From Flavobacterium ammoniigenes (GTDB taxonomy: Bacteria > Bacteroidota > Bacteroidia > Flavobacteriales > Flavobacteriaceae), in assembly GCF_020886055.1 (NCBI RefSeq), contig NZ_AP025184.1, forward strand, positions 496,001-560,000: DNA of 64,000 bases. The letters are read 5' to 3'. The notes under the pieces are model-generated. The model saw only the letters and a program-made list of their open reading frames with translations. It did no database searches and was not told the DNA's origin. Each line of letters begins with the position of its first letter. The first letter of the stretch is position 1. Shown in pieces: positions 1-9,143 of this stretch. Made by a program: the position numbers and the translations under genes.

Positions 1-1032
1 TACTTGATTTCAGGAATTAAAGAAGCTAAAGAAGTAAAAGTAGGGGATACTTTAACCGATGCCAAAGAACCTACTCAAAATATGATTACCGGATTTGAAG
101 ACGTAAAACCAATGGTTTTTGCTGGAATTTATCCTGTAGACACCGAAGATTATGAAGACTTACGTTCATCAATGGAAAAACTTCAATTGAATGATGCTTC
201 CTTAGTTTTTGTGGCTGAAAGTTCGGCCGCTTTAGGTTTTGGTTTCCGTTGCGGATTCTTAGGAATGTTGCATATGGAAATTATCCAAGAGCGTTTGGAA
301 CGTGAGTTTGACATGACGGTAATTACCACGGTGCCTAACGTTTCGTATTTGGCTTACACCAAAAAAGATCCAGAAACGCCACTTATCGTGAACAATCCAT
401 CGGACTTACCGGAACCTTCTAAATTAGACCGAGTAGAAGAACCGTATATTAAAGCCACTATCATTACTAAAGCCGATTTCGTTGGCAACGTAATGAGTTT
501 GTGTATTGAAAAACGTGGGTTAATTACCAATCAGACTTATTTGACTACGGAAAGAGTAGAATTGAATTTCGATATGCCTTTGGCCGAAATCGTATTTGAT
601 TTTTACGATCGTTTGAAAACCGTTTCTAAAGGATATGCGTCGTTTGACTATTCGCCAATTGGAATGCGAACATCTAAATTGGTCAAATTAGATGTACTAT
701 TAAACGCCCAAACGGTAGATGCCCTTTCTGCTTTGATTCACGAAGATAATGCCTACAATATTGGTAAAAAAATGACCGAAAAATTACGCGAGTTGATTCC
801 AAGACAACAATTTGATATTCCAATTCAAGCCGCTATTGGAGCTAAAATTATTGCGCGTGAAACGATCAAAGCCTTACGTAAAGACGTTACGGCTAAATGT
901 TATGGAGGTGATATTTCGCGTAAGCGTAAATTATTGGAAAAACAGAAAAAAGGAAAAAAACGTATGCGTCAAGTAGGTAACGTTGAAATTCCGCAAGAAG
1001 CCTTTATGGCAGTATTGAAATTGAACGATTAA
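1..1032 (+). CDS. lepA: Elongation factor 4 (LepA), C-terminal part
   Basis: The reading frame is open from the first base, so this is the 3' part of a gene that begins upstream; 343 residues are visible. LepA is a ribosome-bound translational GTPase that acts on stalled or misplaced elongation complexes. The GTPase domain is outside the window. Present are the EF-G-like domains and the LepA-specific C-terminal domain, with the basic stretch [20 protein letters not shown] about 40 residues before the end and the ending [14 protein letters not shown]. That tail is diagnostic against EF-G and TypA. A hairpin terminator follows the stop. Confidence 0.97.
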   Translation, partial: YLISGIKEAKEVKVGDTLTDAKEPTQNMITGFEDVKPMVFAGIYPVDTEDYEDLRSSMEKLQLNDASLVFVAESSAALGFGFRCGFLGMLHMEIIQERLEREFDMTVITTVPNVSYLAYTKKDPETPLIVNNPSDLPEPSKLDRVEEPYIKATIITKADFVGNVMSLCIEKRGLITNQTYLTTERVELNFDMPLAEIVFDFYDRLKTVSKGYASFDYSPIGMRTSKLVKLDVLLNAQTVDALSALIHEDNAYNIGKKMTEKLRELIPRQQFDIPIQAAIGAKIIARETIKALRKDVTAKCYGGDISRKRKLLEKQKKGKKRMRQVGNVEIPQEAFMAVLKLND

Positions 1033-1052
1033 TAAAATACGATATTCAAAGT

Positions 1053-1089
1053 TAAAACCCAATGACGAAAGTTGTTGGGTTTTGTTTTT
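1053..1089 (+). terminator. Intrinsic terminator after lepA
   Basis: The arms AAAACCCAA and TTGGGTTTT surround a loop of about ten bases and are followed by a T-rich run. It lies about 20 bases after the lepA stop and upstream of the thiL promoter box. Confidence 0.75.
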
Positions 1090-1120
1090 CAATTTAGGAA
1101 TCTATGCCTAAAAAACTTTG

Positions 1121-1128
1121 TACCTTTG
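1121..1128 (+). promoter_or_regulatory. Promoter -7 box for thiL (TACCTTTG)
   Basis: This matches the Bacteroidota -7 consensus TAnnTTTG. No good TTG sits at the usual -33 distance. Transcription would begin near 1132, so the in-frame TTG at 1118 cannot be the translation start and the ATG at 1154 is preferred. Confidence 0.65.
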
Positions 1129-1153
1129 CCGCTTTAAACTTTGCTACATCATT

Positions 1154-2200
1154 ATGATTGAAGATAAAAACCCACAACGCACCAGCATTTCGCAATTAGG
1201 CGAATTTGGATTGATTGATCACTTGACTAAAAACTTTGCCATCACGCAAGCTTCAACTTTAAAAGGAATTGGAGACGATGCCGCAGTCTTGGATTTCAAA
1301 GACAAAAAAGTAGTTGTTTCAACAGATATGCTAGTGGAAGGAGTCCATTTTGACTTGGCCTATATGCCTTTGAAACATTTAGGATACAAAGCAGTTGTTG
1401 CTAATGTGTCTGATATTTGCGCTATGAATGCCAAAGCGACACAAATCACAGTTTCTATTGCGGTATCCAATCGTTTTCCGCTAGAAGCCTTAGAAGAATT
1501 GTTCGAAGGAATTACTTTGGCTGCCAATGAATACAAAGTGGATGTTATTGGAGGGGATACTACCTCCTCGCAAAAAGGATTGATCATTTCGATTACCGCT
1601 ATAGGTGAAGCAGACGAAGCTGAATTAACCTATAGAAATGGAGCCAAATCTACTGATTTGTTAGTAGTAACGGGCGATATTGGCGCGGCTTATATGGGCT
1701 TGCAAGTTTTGGAAAGAGAAAAACAAGTGTTTTTAGTCAACCCCAATTCGCAACCTGATTTGGATGCCTATACCTATTTAATTGAACGCCAATTGAAACC
1801 GGAAGCAAGAAAAGACGTGCGTACATTATTGCACGCTTTGGAAATTAAACCCACTTCTATGATTGATATTTCTGACGGCTTGTCGTCTGAGATTATTCAT
1901 TTGTGCAAACAATCAAAAGTAGGATGTAATTTATACGAAGACAAATTACCCTTAGATCCTCAGTTCATTAATGTGTGCGAGGAATTTAATATCGACAGTA
2001 CTACGGTGGCGATTAATGGAGGCGAAGATTTCGAATTGCTTTTCACCATAGCCATGGAAGATTTTGACAAAATAAAAGGCAATCCCAACTTCTCTATTAT
2101 TGGTCATATGACCCAAGAAAGCGAAGGTATCCATTTGGTTACCCGAGCCAACACTAAAATTGCGTTGAAAGCCAGAGGATGGAATGCTATTGCAGAATAA
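1154..2200 (+). CDS. thiL: Thiamine-monophosphate kinase
   Basis: ThiL phosphorylates thiamine monophosphate to the cofactor thiamine diphosphate, using ATP, in the cytoplasm. The 348-residue protein has the AIR-synthase-like fold signatures GIGDDAAVL (about 38-46) and STDMLVEGVHFD (about 56-67) and a later GGDTTSS metal/nucleotide segment. Its length is normal for the family. The start was set at the ATG at 1154 because a promoter -7 box lies at 1121-1128; the frame can be extended upstream only to a TTG at 1118, ahead of the predicted transcript start. No other thiamine genes are nearby. Confidence 0.93.
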   Translation: MIEDKNPQRTSISQLGEFGLIDHLTKNFAITQASTLKGIGDDAAVLDFKDKKVVVSTDMLVEGVHFDLAYMPLKHLGYKAVVANVSDICAMNAKATQITVSIAVSNRFPLEALEELFEGITLAANEYKVDVIGGDTTSSQKGLIISITAIGEADEAELTYRNGAKSTDLLVVTGDIGAAYMGLQVLEREKQVFLVNPNSQPDLDAYTYLIERQLKPEARKDVRTLLHALEIKPTSMIDISDGLSSEIIHLCKQSKVGCNLYEDKLPLDPQFINVCEEFNIDSTTVAINGGEDFELLFTIAMEDFDKIKGNPNFSIIGHMTQESEGIHLVTRANTKIALKARGWNAIAE

Positions 2201-2275
2201 TTTTATTTATATACTACACTATTTATCTAAAATTAATTTTTAATTTTATTTCGCATAAACCCAAATCTTAAACAA

Positions 2276-2809
2276 ATGAAAAAAATTTTAATTGCCCTAT
2301 GTTTATCTTCATTTTTCTTTGGTTATAGCCAGGAAAAAGAATTCACATCAATTGAAAAAAATGAACTCAAAGCCAATGTGTTTTTGTTTGTTCTGAGTCC
2401 AATTGAAATCACTTACGAACGGATTTTAAATGAAGATTCAGGAATTGGTGCTTCGGTATATTTTATGAAAAAAGGAGATGCCGATATTAATTTTAGTTTA
2501 TCACCTTATTATCGTGCCTATTTTGGAAAAAAAAGAGCCGCTGGTTTCTTTGTAGAAGGTTTTGGTATGTTAAACTCTGGAAATACAGGATACCATTCAA
2601 TCTATGATCCAATAAGAGACGATTACATCTACACTAAAAAAGATAACTTTACCGATGTTGCCTTAGGATTTAGTTTGGGTGCAAAATGGGTTCACAAGAA
2701 AAAATTTATTTTCGAAATAAGTGGTGGTATTGGAAGAAATTTACTAAACAGTGATAGTCCTGATGTTATAGGAAGAGGTGGAATCAATTTAGGATATCGC
2801 TTTAACTAA
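2276..2809 (+). CDS. Small outer-membrane beta-barrel protein, unknown role
   Basis: The 177-residue protein has a signal peptide (KKILIALCLSSFFFGYSQ, cleaved around residue 19) followed by alternating polar and hydrophobic strands and a C-terminal GGINLGYRFN that ends like an outer-membrane barrel strand. It resembles the DUF3575-type small barrel proteins common in flavobacteria, but I cannot assign a family firmly or give a function. It is a single gene between thiL and the convergent glyS, with a strong bidirectional terminator after the stop. Confidence 0.72.
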   Translation: MKKILIALCLSSFFFGYSQEKEFTSIEKNELKANVFLFVLSPIEITYERILNEDSGIGASVYFMKKGDADINFSLSPYYRAYFGKKRAAGFFVEGFGMLNSGNTGYHSIYDPIRDDYIYTKKDNFTDVALGFSLGAKWVHKKKFIFEISGGIGRNLLNSDSPDVIGRGGINLGYRFN

Positions 2810-2813
2810 ATAA

Positions 2814-2850
2814 AAAAGTCCCAAACTCAATTGAATTTGGGACTTTTTTT
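2814..2850. terminator. Bidirectional terminator between the barrel gene and glyS
   Basis: AAAGTCCCAAA pairs with TTTGGGACTTT around a short loop. A T-run follows on the plus strand, and the leading A-run gives a T-run on the minus strand. It sits between two convergent genes and can serve both. Confidence 0.88.
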
Positions 2851-2875
2851 ATCATGTGTTTCGTCTAACCGAAAC

Positions 2876-4423
2876 TTAGTCATTCATTTTCATCAGCCAA
2901 TTCTTCATTGACACTTCATTTTCGATAATGTTTTTCAAGTCGGCAATTTGAACACGATCTTGTTTCATACTATCTCTATGACGAATCGTTACGGTTTGGT
3001 CTTCGATCGTTTGATGATCCACCGTAATACAGAAAGGAGTTCCCAAAGCATCTTGTCTTCTGTAACGTCTTCCTACCGCATCTTTCTCATCATACGTTAC
3101 ATTAAAATCCCATTTCAAATCGGCAATAATTTGATGTGCAATTTCTGGTAATCCGTCCTTTTTAACCAATGGTAAAATGGCTGCTTTAGTTGGCGCCAAA
3201 ACGGCTGGCAAACTCAACACAGTTCGTGTAGAACCATCTTCTAAAGTTTCTTCTTTTAAAGAAGTTGCAAAAACGGCCAAGAACATTCTGTCCAATCCAA
3301 CAGATGTTTCTACTACATACGGTACATAATTTTGGTTCAATTCGGCATCAAAATACTGTAATTTTCTACCAGAAAATTGTTCGTGTGCTTTCAAATCAAA
3401 ATCGGTACGCGAGTGGATTCCTTCTAATTCTTTGAATCCAAAAGGAAAATCAAATTCGATATCGGCAGCCGCATTGGCGTAATGTGCTAATTTTTCGTGA
3501 TCGTGAAAACGGTATCTTTCTTTTCCTAATCCCAATGACAAATGCCATTTCAAACGGGTCGCTTTCCAATGTTCATACCATTGCATTTCTTCGCCTGGAC
3601 GCACAAAAAATTGCATTTCCATTTGTTCGAATTCACGCATACGGAAGATAAATTGACGCGCTACAATTTCGTTTCTGAAGGCTTTGCCCGTTTGAGCAAT
3701 ACCAAAAGGTACTTTCATTCGCCCTGATTTTTGAACGTTCAAGAAATTGACAAAAATTCCTTGTGCCGTTTCTGGACGCAAGTACAAGTCCATCGCAGAG
3801 TCTGCAGAGGCACCTAATTTAGTTCCAAACATCAAATTGAATTGGCGCACTTCGGTCCAGTTTCTTGATCCTGACTCCGGACATGCAATTTCCAACTCTT
3901 CGATTAAAGCTTTTACATCTTCTAAATCTTCATTTCCTAGAGAACGAGCCATTCTTTCCAGAATTTCTCTTTCCTTGGCTTTGTATTCCATCACACGGGC
4001 ATTGGTGGTCACAAACTCTTGTTCGTTAAACGCCTCTCCAAAACGTACACGTGCTTTTTCGATTTCTTTGATTGCTTTTTGATTTAGCTTTTCGGCATAA
4101 TCTTCAATCAAGACATCGGCTCTATATCTTCTTTTTGAATCTTTGTTGTCAATCAACGGATCGTTAAACGCATCCACGTGACCTGATGCTTTCCAAGTGG
4201 TTGGGTGCATCAAAATCGCGGCGTCCAAACCAACGATATTCTCGTTCATTTGCACCATTGATTTCCACCAATATTCGCGAATATTTTTCTTTAATTCAAC
4301 TCCGTTTTGTGCATAATCATATACTGCACTCAATCCATCGTATATTTCGCTTGACGGAAAAATAAATCCGTACTCTTTTGCGTGCGAAACGACATTCTTA
4401 AATAAATCTTCTTGTTTTGCCAT
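2876..4423 (-). CDS. glyS: Glycine--tRNA ligase (single-chain type)
   Basis: This class II aminoacyl-tRNA synthetase charges tRNA-Gly. The 515-residue single chain matches the dimeric eukaryote/archaea-like GlyRS found in Bacteroidota, not the split alpha/beta enzyme. Visible features are the N-terminal glycine-recognition region (FIFPSSEIYDG, about 20-30), the motif-2 region FRNEIVARQFIFRMREFEQM near 250-270, motif 3 around VVETSVGLDRM, and a C-terminal anticodon-binding domain. A TATTTTTG -7 box lies only about seven bases before the ATG, so the mRNA may have an extremely short leader. It faces comF divergently. Confidence 0.96.
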   Translation of the reverse strand: MAKQEDLFKNVVSHAKEYGFIFPSSEIYDGLSAVYDYAQNGVELKKNIREYWWKSMVQMNENIVGLDAAILMHPTTWKASGHVDAFNDPLIDNKDSKRRYRADVLIEDYAEKLNQKAIKEIEKARVRFGEAFNEQEFVTTNARVMEYKAKEREILERMARSLGNEDLEDVKALIEELEIACPESGSRNWTEVRQFNLMFGTKLGASADSAMDLYLRPETAQGIFVNFLNVQKSGRMKVPFGIAQTGKAFRNEIVARQFIFRMREFEQMEMQFFVRPGEEMQWYEHWKATRLKWHLSLGLGKERYRFHDHEKLAHYANAAADIEFDFPFGFKELEGIHSRTDFDLKAHEQFSGRKLQYFDAELNQNYVPYVVETSVGLDRMFLAVFATSLKEETLEDGSTRTVLSLPAVLAPTKAAILPLVKKDGLPEIAHQIIADLKWDFNVTYDEKDAVGRRYRRQDALGTPFCITVDHQTIEDQTVTIRHRDSMKQDRVQIADLKNIIENEVSMKNWLMKMND

Positions 4424-4521
4424 AGTAGTGCAAAAATATAAAAAGTGTCCTTAAAAAAAAGGAAATAGTTAAAGTTTGAATCGCTGATTTCCTTATTTTT
4501 ATCTATCCTAACCCAAATCCT

Positions 4522-5205
4522 ATGTTCCAAAGCCTCCTCCATTTATTTTTTCCGCCCACTTGTGCGGGTTGCCAATCTGTTTTAATGAGCAACGAAAATG
4601 TAATTTGCACCAAATGCCGGCACGAAATACCGCTCACTCAGCACCATAAAAATCCAGAAAACGATGCTTATAAAAAATTTTATGGTCGCATTCCGGTTGA
4701 ACAGGTTTCGGCTTTAGTGTATTTTCACAAAAAAGGAATTGTCCAAGAATTGATTCATAGTTTAAAATACCGTGGACAAGAAGCTATTGGAACTGTTTTA
4801 GGCGAATGGTATGGCGAAGAATTAAAAAGCAGCCAATTGCTTCAGACAGTAGATGCAATTATTCCAGTGCCTTTACATCCGAAGAAATTACGAGAAAGAG
4901 GCTACAATCAGGTGACTGAATTTGGAAATGCCCTAGCCAAAAAATTAGAGATTCCGGTGAACAATTCGATTTTGTATCGGCAAGTGTATTCCAAAACACA
5001 ATCGCAAAAAAATCGGTTGGGTAGAACTGAAGGTATCGATACTATTTTTGATGTTTCGTTTGACGAAAAAGACCATAATAAACATTTCCTTTTGATTGAC
5101 GACGTGATTACTACAGGGGCAACATTAGAAGTTTGTGCCAAAGCGTTGTTAAAGATTCCTGGAACCAAGATTAGCATTGTTTGCATGGCTATGGCCGATT
5201 CTTAA
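4522..5205 (+). CDS. comF: ComF-family phosphoribosyltransferase-like protein
   Basis: The 227-residue protein has the ComF layout: an N-terminal zinc-binding cysteine pair set (CAGC near 14-17, then CTKC near 31-34) and a type I phosphoribosyltransferase fold with IPVPLHPKKLRERGYNQ and the PRPP loop LLIDDVITTGATL near 190-202. In naturally competent bacteria ComF supports DNA uptake or single-strand handling; its biochemical role in flavobacteria is unclear. It stands alone, divergent from glyS. Confidence 0.9.
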   Translation: MFQSLLHLFFPPTCAGCQSVLMSNENVICTKCRHEIPLTQHHKNPENDAYKKFYGRIPVEQVSALVYFHKKGIVQELIHSLKYRGQEAIGTVLGEWYGEELKSSQLLQTVDAIIPVPLHPKKLRERGYNQVTEFGNALAKKLEIPVNNSILYRQVYSKTQSQKNRLGRTEGIDTIFDVSFDEKDHNKHFLLIDDVITTGATLEVCAKALLKIPGTKISIVCMAMADS

Positions 5206-5251
5206 AAAAAAATTATACCCCAATTGCTTTTTCTATTTCAAGTTAATTGAC

Positions 5252-5259
5252 TAATTTTG
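5252..5259 (+). promoter_or_regulatory. Promoter -7 box for sodB (TAATTTTG)
   Basis: This matches TAnnTTTG 37 bases upstream of the sod ATG. The nearest TTG upstream is about 25 bases away, longer than usual, so only the -7 element is supported. Confidence 0.5.
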
Positions 5260-5296
5260 AATTCACTTTTTAATTTTCACTTAAAATAATTATATC

Positions 5297-5905
5297 ATGG
5301 CTTTTGAATTAGCACCATTACCTTATGCTTACGATGCATTAGAACCGCACATTGATGCACGCACTATGGAAATTCACCATACAAAACACCACAATGCATA
5401 TACTACTAACTTGAATGCAGCTATTGCTGGAACCGATTTAGAAGGTAAAACCATTGAAAACATTTTAATCAATTTAGACAAAACCAATGCAGCTGTTCGT
5501 AACAACGGTGGTGGTTTTTACAATCACAATTTGTTCTGGTCTGTAATGACTCCAAACGGTGGTGGTTTACCTACAGGTGAATTATTAGAAGCTATCGAAG
5601 CATCTTTTGGTACATTTGAAGAATTCAAAGCTAAATTTGCCAAAGCGGGAGCTACTCAATTTGGTTCTGGATGGGCTTGGTTGTGCGTTCACAAAGGTGG
5701 AAAATTAGACGTTTGTGGCACTCCAAATCAGGACAATCCATTAATGCCAGAAGTAGGTTGTAGCGGAACTCCAATTCTTGGAATGGATGTTTGGGAACAC
5801 GCTTACTACTTGCACTACCAAAATAGAAGACCTGATTATATCGAAGCATTCTTCAATGTAATCAATTGGACAGAAGTAACAAGACGTTTTGTTTTAGACA
5901 AATAA
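5297..5905 (+). CDS. sodB: Superoxide dismutase (Fe/Mn family)
   Basis: The enzyme converts superoxide to oxygen and hydrogen peroxide. The 202-residue length is typical. The metal ligands are visible: His in the N-terminal HHTKHHNAY helix, His in YNHNLFW, and Asp and His in the signature DVWEHAYYL. The active-site glutamine in GTPNQDNPL is placed as in manganese-type enzymes, but metal choice (Mn, Fe or either) cannot be settled from sequence. There is no signal peptide, so it is probably cytoplasmic. It is a single gene with its own promoter box and terminator. Confidence 0.96.
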   Translation: MAFELAPLPYAYDALEPHIDARTMEIHHTKHHNAYTTNLNAAIAGTDLEGKTIENILINLDKTNAAVRNNGGGFYNHNLFWSVMTPNGGGLPTGELLEAIEASFGTFEEFKAKFAKAGATQFGSGWAWLCVHKGGKLDVCGTPNQDNPLMPEVGCSGTPILGMDVWEHAYYLHYQNRRPDYIEAFFNVINWTEVTRRFVLDK

Positions 5906-5922
5906 TCTTTTATTGAATAAAT

Positions 5923-5955
5923 AAAAATCCGCTGATGACCTCAGCGGATTTTTTT
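5923..5955 (+). terminator. Intrinsic terminator after sodB
   Basis: AAAATCCGCTGA pairs with TCAGCGGATTTT around a five-base loop and runs into seven T residues, directly after the sod stop. Confidence 0.9.
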
Positions 5956-5986
5956 ATTGAATCATTGTAAGTTCTATATAAAAAAT

Positions 5987-6016
5987 AAAAGAGGAGGAAT
6001 TACTTCCTCCTCTTTT
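5987..6016 (-). terminator. Intrinsic terminator after purF
   Basis: A perfect 13-bp stem (AAAAGAGGAGGAA with its complement) with a four-base loop. Read on the minus strand it is followed by a TTTTATTTTTT run, so it ends the leftward purF transcript about 125 bases after its stop. Confidence 0.82.
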
Positions 6017-6141
6017 GCCCCAAATCTACCATAACTTTAACCTTCTAATGTAAATGGTAGCGTAAAGATATCTTTACCAATATTGTTTTATATTTATTTT
6101 AGACGAACGTCTTAAATCATCGACAAAGCGTTTCTTTTGAT

Positions 6142-8040
6142 CTAATAAGCTCTCGCGTCTTTCCCTTCGTAGAAATTCATGAAAGCTCGGTTTACAACTC
6201 GGTTTCCTCCTGGAGTTGGATAATCCCCTGTAAAATACCAATCCCCTAAATTTTTAGGACAGGCAATATGCAAGTCTTCAACCGTTTGGAAAATGATTTT
6301 TACTTCGGCATTGATTTCAGGGGAACTCAACATCTCTGCAATTTTATCTGAGATTTCCTCTGGTGTAAAAGGCTCATAAATAGCTGTTACATAATTGACA
6401 ACTTCCGCATCTTTGAAATTTTCTTGCGCTTTACACTTGGCATACACCTCATCCACTATATGGTATAAGTTGCGCTCTTTTAACAAAGCTAAAGCCGCTC
6501 TAAAGGCAACCAAACCTTCTAGTTTTGCCATATCAATTCCGTAACAATCTGGGTAACGAATTTGTGGTGCCGAAGAGACAATCACGATTCGTTTTGGTTT
6601 CAAACGATCCATCATTTTAATGATACTCATTTTCAACGTAGTCCCACGAACAATACTATCATCGATAATAACCAAATTATCGGTAGGTTTAATCACGCCA
6701 TAAGTTACATCATAGACGTGAGCCACTAAATCGTCACGGCTACTATCTTCTGTAATAAAGGTTCTTAATTTAGCATCTTTGATCGCCACTTTTTCCGTAC
6801 GAATTTTAACCTTCAAAAGTTCTTGTAAGGTTTGTTCCGTTAAGGTACTTCTATTCTTTAAAATATAATCATTTTTTCTTTGGTTCAAGAAATCCTGAGC
6901 TGCTTCTACTAATCCGTAAAAAGAAGTTTCGGCTGTGTTTGGAATATACGAAAACACGGTATTATCTGTATCTTGATCAATTGCTTTTAAAACCGATGGC
7001 AAGATTAATTTTCCTAAATTTTTTCTTTCTTGATAAATCTCTGCATCACTTCCTCTTGAAAAATAGATGCGCTCAAATGAACAGGCTTTTTTCTCAATAG
7101 GAGTTAAGATTTGTTTCATTGAAATAGCACCGCCTTTTTTAATAATCAAGGCGCTTCCTGGATCAATTTCTTGAACACTTTCGAAAGGCACATTGAATAC
7201 GGTTTGTATCACTGGGCGTTCTGAAGCTACCACCACTACTTCATCATCTTGATAGAAATAAGCTGGTCGAATTCCCGCTGGATCTCTAAACACAAAGGCA
7301 TCTCCGTGTCCTAACAATCCCGCCATAGCGTATCCTCCATCTAAATTTTTAGAAGAACGATTTAATATTTTAGCAATATCCAAACGATCGGCAATAACGG
7401 GAGAAGCTTCTCTTTTATTCAAGCCCATCTCTTTGCATTCTTGGTACAATTGCATTACTTCTTTATCTAAGAAATGACCAATTTTTTCCATTACCGTTAC
7501 GGTATCGGCCATTTCTTTTGGATGTTGTCCTAGTTCAATAAGATTTTGGAATAATTCTTTAACATTGGTCATATTAAAGTTTCCTGCCAAAATTAAGTTT
7601 CGGTGCATCCAATTGCTTTGACGCAAGAATGGATGTACACTTTCAATACTATTTTTACCAAAAGTTCCATAACGAACGTGACCTAAAAACAACTCCCCTA
7701 AATAAGGAATGTTCTCTTTTTGTAACGCCACATTGTTAGCATATTCAGGATGATTGGTCATCTCTTCATTGATACGCTCGTTGATTTGAGCAAATACATC
7801 TTGAATAGGTTGTGAAGCGTTGGAACGCACACGACTAATGTATCGCTGTCCAGGTTCTACATCAAACTTAATACTGGCAAAACCGGCTCCGTCTTGTCCT
7901 CGGTTGTGTTGCTTTTCCATCATCAGATACATTTTTTGTATCCCGTAGAAAGCAGTTCCGTATTTTTCTTTGTAGAATTCAAGCGGTTTCAAAAGCCTTA
8001 CTAAGGCAATTCCACATTCGTGTTGTAAAGCGTCGCTCAT
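6142..8040 (-). CDS. purF: Amidophosphoribosyltransferase (long Bacteroidota form)
   Basis: This class II glutamine amidotransferase fused to a phosphoribosyltransferase makes phosphoribosylamine from PRPP and glutamine, the first committed purine step. The nucleophile Cys is at residue 9 (MSDALQHE-CGI), so a short propeptide must be removed to expose it. NRGQDGAGF and GHVRYGTFG mark the glutaminase domain, and VIIDDSIVRGTT near residue 460 is the PRPP loop. At 632 residues it is much longer than the roughly 500-residue E. coli or B. subtilis enzyme; the extra length is inserted and C-terminal sequence. purN lies a few genes away on the same strand. A sequence-divergent paralogue of PurF cannot be excluded. 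Confidence 0.88.
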   Translation of the reverse strand: MSDALQHECGIALVRLLKPLEFYKEKYGTAFYGIQKMYLMMEKQHNRGQDGAGFASIKFDVEPGQRYISRVRSNASQPIQDVFAQINERINEEMTNHPEYANNVALQKENIPYLGELFLGHVRYGTFGKNSIESVHPFLRQSNWMHRNLILAGNFNMTNVKELFQNLIELGQHPKEMADTVTVMEKIGHFLDKEVMQLYQECKEMGLNKREASPVIADRLDIAKILNRSSKNLDGGYAMAGLLGHGDAFVFRDPAGIRPAYFYQDDEVVVVASERPVIQTVFNVPFESVQEIDPGSALIIKKGGAISMKQILTPIEKKACSFERIYFSRGSDAEIYQERKNLGKLILPSVLKAIDQDTDNTVFSYIPNTAETSFYGLVEAAQDFLNQRKNDYILKNRSTLTEQTLQELLKVKIRTEKVAIKDAKLRTFITEDSSRDDLVAHVYDVTYGVIKPTDNLVIIDDSIVRGTTLKMSIIKMMDRLKPKRIVIVSSAPQIRYPDCYGIDMAKLEGLVAFRAALALLKERNLYHIVDEVYAKCKAQENFKDAEVVNYVTAIYEPFTPEEISDKIAEMLSSPEINAEVKIIFQTVEDLHIACPKNLGDWYFTGDYPTPGGNRVVNRAFMNFYEGKDARAY

Positions 8041-8080
8041 TGGTGTATTGTAATTGGTTGTGTTGTTTTATTTTTTTATA

Positions 8081-8109
8081 AAAAATGCCCCGAAAATTTC
8101 GAGGCATGA
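8081..8109 (-). terminator. Intrinsic terminator after the pfkB-type kinase
   Basis: On the minus strand ATGCCTCGA pairs with TCGGGGCAT (one T-G wobble) and is followed by six T residues. It separates the kinase from purF, so purF probably has its own promoter. Confidence 0.72.
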
Positions 8110-8113
8110 GTCA

Positions 8114-9037
8114 TTATAATTCGATATCAAATTGTGTCAATGATTTGAATTGTTGCAATCTAGACACTACTTCTTTTTTGTCCAAGGCAAGCATTCTTTC
8201 TGTTCCAAATTTCTCCACACAGAACGAAGCTAAATTAGATCCGTAGATTACGGCATTTTTCATATTGTCAAACGATACGTTTTCGCTTTGCGTAATAAAT
8301 CCTGTGAATCCACCTGCAAAAGTATCTCCCGCTCCTGTTGGATCAAATACTTCTTCTAAAGGTAATGCTGGTGCAAAAAACACTTCTTCGTTGTGAAATA
8401 ATAAGGCGCCGTGTTCTCCTTTTTTGATGACCACATATTTAGGGCCCATGGTATGGATTTTAGCCGCTGCTTTTACTAATGAATATTCGCCTGACAATTG
8501 TCTCGCTTCTTCATCATTAATTGTAATTACATCGATACGTTTCATTACCTCTAATAATTCAGGCAATGCGCAGTCCATCCAAAAGTTCATGGTGTCTAAA
8601 ACGACTAATTTTGGTTTTACTTCCATTTGATCCAAAACACTGCTTTGTACCAAAGGATGTAAATTGCCTAGCATTACTACATCGGCATCTTTGAAATTTT
8701 GAGGAACTTTAGGTTGGAAATCGGCCAACACATTGAGTTCGGTAGCCAATGTATCTCTGGAGTTCAAATCGTTGTGGTACAAACCACTCCAAAAAAACGT
8801 TTTACCGCCTTTAACGATTTCAAGACCTGAAATGTCAATATTTCGAGCCGTCAATAAATCCAAATATTCTTGTGGGAAATCGTCTCCAACTACAGAAACA
8901 ATAGCCGATTGTAAATTGAAAAAAGAAGCTGAAAGCCCAATATAAGTTCCTGCTCCACCTAAAATTTTATCTGTTTTACCAAACGGAGTTTCAATCGCGT
9001 CGAAAGCCACCGTTCCAACAATCAATAATTTGTTCAT
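8114..9037 (-). CDS. PfkB-family sugar/nucleoside kinase
   Basis: The 307-residue protein belongs to the ribokinase superfamily. It has an N-terminal GTVAFDAIETPFG, a GGAGTYIG glycine pair near 29-36, and the C-terminal ATP/anion-hole motif DPTGAGDTFAGGF with the catalytic Asp. The substrate cannot be told from sequence; candidates are ribose, adenosine or another small sugar, and the purine-gene neighbours fit a nucleoside but do not prove it. The start is the ATG at 9037, because a full promoter (9062-9092) lies upstream and would place the longer open frame (from 9100) ahead of the transcript start. Confidence 0.87.
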   Translation of the reverse strand: MNKLLIVGTVAFDAIETPFGKTDKILGGAGTYIGLSASFFNLQSAIVSVVGDDFPQEYLDLLTARNIDISGLEIVKGGKTFFWSGLYHNDLNSRDTLATELNVLADFQPKVPQNFKDADVVMLGNLHPLVQSSVLDQMEVKPKLVVLDTMNFWMDCALPELLEVMKRIDVITINDEEARQLSGEYSLVKAAAKIHTMGPKYVVIKKGEHGALLFHNEEVFFAPALPLEEVFDPTGAGDTFAGGFTGFITQSENVSFDNMKNAVIYGSNLASFCVEKFGTERMLALDKKEVVSRLQQFKSLTQFDIEL

Positions 9038-9061
9038 TATTTTAGTTTCGAAATTAAGGGG

Positions 9062-9092
9062 CAAAGATAGTTTATAAGTTTTAGAGTTGCAA
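9062..9092 (-). promoter_or_regulatory. Promoter for the pfkB-type kinase (TTG-N20-TATCTTTG)
   Basis: On the minus strand TTG (9090-9092) and TATCTTTG (9062-9069) are 20 bases apart, a full match to the Bacteroidota pattern. The transcript should begin near 9058, about 20 bases before the ATG. Confidence 0.75.
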
Positions 9093-9143
9093 AGGTTCAA
9101 AGTGGCAAAATGAAGAGAATTTCACAATCTTTAAAAAGTGGAA

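Noticed and set aside
1118..1153. Upstream TTG start for thiL
   Set aside because: It overlaps the TACCTTTG promoter box, and family alignment from memory favours the ATG at 1154.
5987..6016. The GAGGAGGAA stem as a ribosome-binding site
   Set aside because: No open frame follows at suitable spacing on either strand; the perfect stem with a minus-strand T-run fits a terminator.
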